From Tigriopus japonicus (taxonomy: Eukaryota > Arthropoda > Copepoda > Harpacticoida > Harpacticidae): DNA of 64,000 nucleotides. Position numbers and translations under genes: made by a program. The notes below the pieces were generated by a model. It had not been told where the DNA came from. It did not search any database and worked only from the letters and a program-made list of their open reading frames with translations. Below are positions 58,821-64,000 of this stretch, one piece after another. The stretch lies in contig CM021322.1 in the NCBI GenBank assembly GCA_010645155.1, positions 3,766,905-3,830,904 of the forward strand, read 5' to 3'. The stretch's first letter is position 1, and each line of letters opens with the position of its first letter.

Positions 58821-60143
58821 TTAGCCGATTCTCATTTGTCGTCTATCACAATGCGTGTTGGGTTTAGTTCGAGTCATTTGGCTGTGCATGCCGACAACCA
58901 TGTCCCACTGCTTGGCCAATGGAAATTCAATGCCAAATTCAGTCAAGGTCTCGTTCAAGGCTGGAATAAGGTAATCCAACTTGGAATGGTCCACAGTTGG
59001 AAACAGATGGTGCAACAGATGATCTCCGAAAGAGGTGGCAATCAGGAACAAATTGCCAGACTTGTCTACATCCCTCGTGGTGTCAATTTGACTGATTCCC
59101 CAATCTAGATCCTTGGGCAAGTAATCACCATCGTGGAACACACTCGGGTGATGATGAGTCCCAATCAAGGATGTAAATACAACCCAAAAGCCAGCTATTC
59201 CATGCATGGTGAACCACACCAAGATCGTACTGAAGAGGCTCAACCCAAAGCTCTTAAACACCAGCAATGGCAGATATGGCAAAACATATTCCAAGCGGAA
59301 TGGTGTCTCGCCTTTCAAGACAAATATGGGTCTTTGGACTAAATTCACGGGGAATATTAGCATATACATCACTGGGTAGAGCGAAGGAAAAAGGTACAAC
59401 TGGGTCCATGTTTTATCTGGAACCACGAACCAGTTGATAAAGGGCAAGAACACGCTCGATTCCACATCGATTGCTGAATTGGTGAACAAGTGATGGCAAA
59501 GCATGTGAGAGATCCGCCAATCTCTGGAATGACTGGCCGATAAGTCACCCATGTACATGCGATAGTTATCACGTTGGTGGAAGAAATTATGGGCACAACT
59601 ACAAGTCATTCCCAGGACCAATCCTGTGGCGATCACAAGGATCCAAGGACCTCCAAACCAGGCGGTGAGGAAAAGTAGGGTCAAATATGACAAGAACAAG
59701 CCATCTTGGATCAACAGCATCTGCCGACTTGGACCAGTGCCCACTTCCTTGAGGATTTTTTGCACACGTCGTTTGAGCGTTTGGTAGAATCCGTCCGATT
59801 TGAATGTGAACGGTGATTTCCGAGGCGAGTTTTTCACCGATCGGACGTGATATTTGGCCAGTATCTTGCCGAAATTGTCCCCGAACACATGGGCTACTTC
59901 AAAAGCCTCGGTAATATCGGTGCCCCGGGTTTCGGCAATCCACATGGATCCTCCAGGGTGTTTGTCGATGAAATCTGACAGATCGTAGAGATCATTATGG
60001 ATTCGCCACAATTTGGAATCGCCAATGTCATCGTATTTCTTCTTGAACTCGATCCATTGATCAACGTGGGTCACTTGAGCGATTTCGTGCAAAGCCTCAC
60101 TGGTCAGAGTACCTTCGACCAGAGCACTCGCTTTGGGTGCCAT
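58821..60143 (-). CDS. Cyt-b5-r: Cytochrome-b5-related fatty-acid desaturase family protein, intronless
   Basis: Membrane di-iron enzyme fold fused to an N-terminal cytochrome b5 domain; 440 residues. Cytochrome b5: LWRIHNDLYDLSDFIDKHPG with heme ligands His62 (HPGG) and probably His85 (EAFEVAH). Hydrophobic segments follow from about residue 148. Histidine boxes: HNFFH at 185-189, HMLCHH at 213-218 and HLLHH at 375-379; a further HHH lies at 330-332. The third box has His where classical front-end (delta-5/6) desaturases have Gln. With DITEAF and the general layout, this points to the arthropod Cyt-b5-r group, whose substrate is not settled. The ATG at 60143 (A at -3, G at +4, MAPKAS) was preferred over upstream codons in the same open frame (to 60296), which look like leader. 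The absence of introns among spliced neighbours could mean a retrocopy. Confidence 0.88.
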   Translation of the reverse strand: MAPKASALVEGTLTSEALHEIAQVTHVDQWIEFKKKYDDIGDSKLWRIHNDLYDLSDFIDKHPGGSMWIAETRGTDITEAFEVAHVFGDNFGKILAKYHVRSVKNSPRKSPFTFKSDGFYQTLKRRVQKILKEVGTGPSRQMLLIQDGLFLSYLTLLFLTAWFGGPWILVIATGLVLGMTCSCAHNFFHQRDNYRMYMGDLSASHSRDWRISHMLCHHLFTNSAIDVESSVFLPFINWFVVPDKTWTQLYLFPSLYPVMYMLIFPVNLVQRPIFVLKGETPFRLEYVLPYLPLLVFKSFGLSLFSTILVWFTMHGIAGFWVVFTSLIGTHHHPSVFHDGDYLPKDLDWGISQIDTTRDVDKSGNLFLIATSFGDHLLHHLFPTVDHSKLDYLIPALNETLTEFGIEFPLAKQWDMVVGMHSQMTRTKPNTHCDRRQMRIG

Positions 60144-62582
60144 CTTCTTAAGATTAGGTCTTTGGAAAGAGCAGAGCCCTTCTTCCTCGTCGATTCGTTT
60201 CTCACCAACACAAAAGTACAACATTAAAAAGTTGTAGAACTTGATCACTGATAAAAACGCGTGACGTAACCGAGTTTTCTCTGACCTTTTGGTCATTCGT
60301 TCGTCCGTGAGGAAAGAAACAACTCACGATTTCCGTTAATCCATAAAATTTATTGTAATAAACGAACCATTGAAAATGTGCATAAAATGTCTTTAGAAGA
60401 GGACGACGATGATGATGATAGTAGTAAAATGAATGTAATGAGCACGAGGACAAAAGGTACAATATAGAAGCCAAGGCCGGATCCACGAGCCGCGAAATTC
60501 ATTCACAGGTACTGAAGCACTCACACACTCACTAAAACTAGCGATGAAAGACGCTGAATTATCCAAGGAAACCGCCGTCAAAACCGCTGGCTTGAAACTA
60601 CTGTATTAAAAAAACACGCGACAAAGGGTGGAATTCTTAAGAAGAATGAATCTAAGGTGGGTTGTACATATCAATGGATATCGTAGTGACTGATCCACTT
60701 GATCACTTCTTACCTACAAAATGTCTTCAACCAATTTCAGCTGGGAAGATTTCGATGACTATGATTGCAAGCAGGCAAAAGAATTAAGTGAAAGAGCCCG
60801 TAAATTATCGTTAATCACTCTACGTAATAGTACTACAACAGTATTGTGCGTGTTTTGTCAAGGGTATGGCAATATTAGGATAAAAATAGCATCACGCTAA
60901 CACACTTTGCTTTTGGGGGTTCCATTTGTCAAACGGTGATTGTGGTACACAACAAAGTTAGTGCCTTAAAAGTTATCGTGGAACACTACCTGAACATTGA
61001 AACGAAGGCCAGTAACACTTTAATTAGGGTGGATGGTTTTACGTTGGAGAGGGTTGAGAAGTTCAAGATTGAGCTATCCCGGTTGTCTTTCTATGAGGAT
61101 GACTAATCAATCACAAAATGATGTTCGATTTCGTTAACTTGCTAATGCCACGATCTTGAAACGTTACTAGAAGTTAGTTACTGTATGAATGCAGTGAAGA
61201 AGATGAGAGATGAATCATAATTCGGGCACAATGGGATTTGGTCGCGAATACCAGCAATGGGGGTAATTATTAATAATAATTGTGTTGATGACAGTTATAA
61301 TAGAGAAAATATATCAATAACAATGCTAGGCAGTTCGAGGTGTCGGTTGGTGAGAATAAAATGTGAAAATTTGAAGCAGCATCAAACGATTATGACATAT
61401 CACATGCAAAGTGTACGTTACTTTAGGGCCTTATCAAATTCTAGATTGAAGGCCTTCAAAAAGGGCTGCAAAACACAGATTGGATTGTCTCTTGGGAAAT
61501 AGCACTAGACAATATGGGATTTAAGAGAAAAAAGTGAGCTGATGAATCGAGTTCATTCTTTAATGATGCCACGAGAAACCAAAGAAAGTGAGATAGAGAG
61601 AGAGAGACATTTGGATTTAGGAGGGTGGAATTAAAGCCAGATAAGAACACGAGTTTATGGAGCAATAATCGAAGTAATAATAGTAATGGTTATGATCAAA
61701 GGAATAATAGAGTTGAGAGGCACACATATCGGAATGAATTTTACAACAGAGTTAAAGCATTTCAATCTAAACATAAACAAGATTGGAATTTCCAAACAAC
61801 AAGAATCTCATGGAGAAAAGGCGAAACAATATACGTAGTATTATCAATATTAGTTTTGAAACTATTATTATGCATTACAACAGCATCATCTGGTTAGTCA
61901 TTAATTTCTTTTCCTTACTTTTCTTTACTTCAAGGGAAACGATTCATTGGCTGGTGGGCACAAACATACACGACTAATTTGATTTCTAAATTTCCGAATA
62001 ATAATAAATTGGGTTTTCATATCGATGGCTGAGATGGCATTTGACAATTGGGACATATAGGGGGAGGCAAACATAACATAGATATATCAATATGGTCATA
62101 TTCATGGTGCTCAATCATTCTGGTGAGACACAAACACAGAGTGAATTTTAACTTTTTTTCTTTGTTGTCTTTTTAAGGGATGGAATTGACTAAAAACATG
62201 TTTTGTAGTGATTTGACGGGAATGAGAGCAAATATGCGTCAAAAACGAACTCCATATTTCTCGAGGAACAAGTAACACAGAAGAAGTGGAGGATTTTAAT
62301 AGGGACAATTGGAATTAATTAGTTGGTGAAGTAGCAAAATCGGGCTGGAATTTCTAATTTCTGTGCTTTCTACCTCATTTCATTGTCTCAAGTACGCAGA
62401 GCCCATAAGTTGCACAATGATCAATAATACAACATGAACTGAACTGACGGAAAGATCGGCTAATTCTCTAGTCTCGGTTACAACGGAGGGCTTGAAATAT
62501 TAGACTGAAGAGGCTTCTTTTTGTGTAGGTTTCCCCCTCAAACTCACGCAGCCACTTTTCTTCTTCCGATGTTCATCATCAA
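60144..62582. other. Desaturase leader/promoter (left) and MEIOC 3' region (right); no other gene
   Basis: Nearest 60143 the sequence includes in-frame leader and, at about 60260, TTACGTCACG on the minus strand, a CRE-like motif that may be chance. The rest is AT-rich. The frames at 61257-61502 and 61625-61897 are A-rich and unassigned. The 3' untranslated region of the minus-strand gene at 62583 must occupy part of the right end. Confidence 0.4.

Positions 62583-64000
<1,418 letters not shown>

Overview
This is eukaryotic nuclear DNA. It holds spliced genes with GT-AG introns, GC-richer exons in AT-rich surroundings, many small transposable-element relics and one 50-N assembly gap (11496-11545). 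The gene set (choline transporter, leucokinin-type receptor, insect-type cytochrome-b5-related desaturase, EP400/domino) points to an arthropod. The compact genes, the MITE load and an SLC34 phosphate transporter make a crustacean, perhaps a copepod, my best guess; I cannot name the species.

Layout. (1) 1-5910, minus: the 3' part of an EP400/Domino-type SWR1/NuA4 remodeler, with an HSA domain, a degenerate SNF2 C-lobe and the start of the SANT domain. The gene runs off the left edge. The ATPase N-lobe (Walker A, DExH) is absent from a continuous 3.5-kb exon, and this is the most striking observation. (2) 6.5-18.3 kb: gene-free repeat territory with a 38-bp minisatellite, LINE fragments, a 1.26-kb TIR element nested in a LINE, and several MITEs with readable target-site duplications. 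(3) 18361-24673, plus: complete ten-exon high-affinity choline transporter (SLC5A7/CHT1). (4) 24.7-35.6 kb: mostly unannotatable, with one LINE RT relic and more MITEs. (5) 35635-41887, plus: leucokinin-receptor-like GPCR with one unresolved exon boundary in extracellular loop 3. (6) 42-54 kb: hairpins, an A-rich decayed coding segment, a tRNA-derived SINE, a 28-bp satellite, and a 1.3-kb hAT-like element with a perfect 8-bp target-site duplication. (7) 54830-58353, plus: complete seven-exon SLC34 sodium/phosphate cotransporter. Tail-to-tail with it is (8) 58821-60143, minus: intronless cytochrome-b5-related fatty-acid desaturase family protein. (9) 62583-64000, minus: C-terminal exons of a MEIOC-like meiotic regulator, running off the right edge.

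The genes do not form a pathway. Two act in nervous or hormonal signalling (choline reuptake, a diuretic neuropeptide receptor), two in ion or lipid metabolism, one in chromatin and one in germline RNA control. The recurring non-genic theme is layered DNA transposons. At least four non-autonomous TIR families can be delimited, and several insertions are nested inside older repeats. Exon joins were made by eye from splice consensus, reading phase and family similarity; none has been tested against transcripts.
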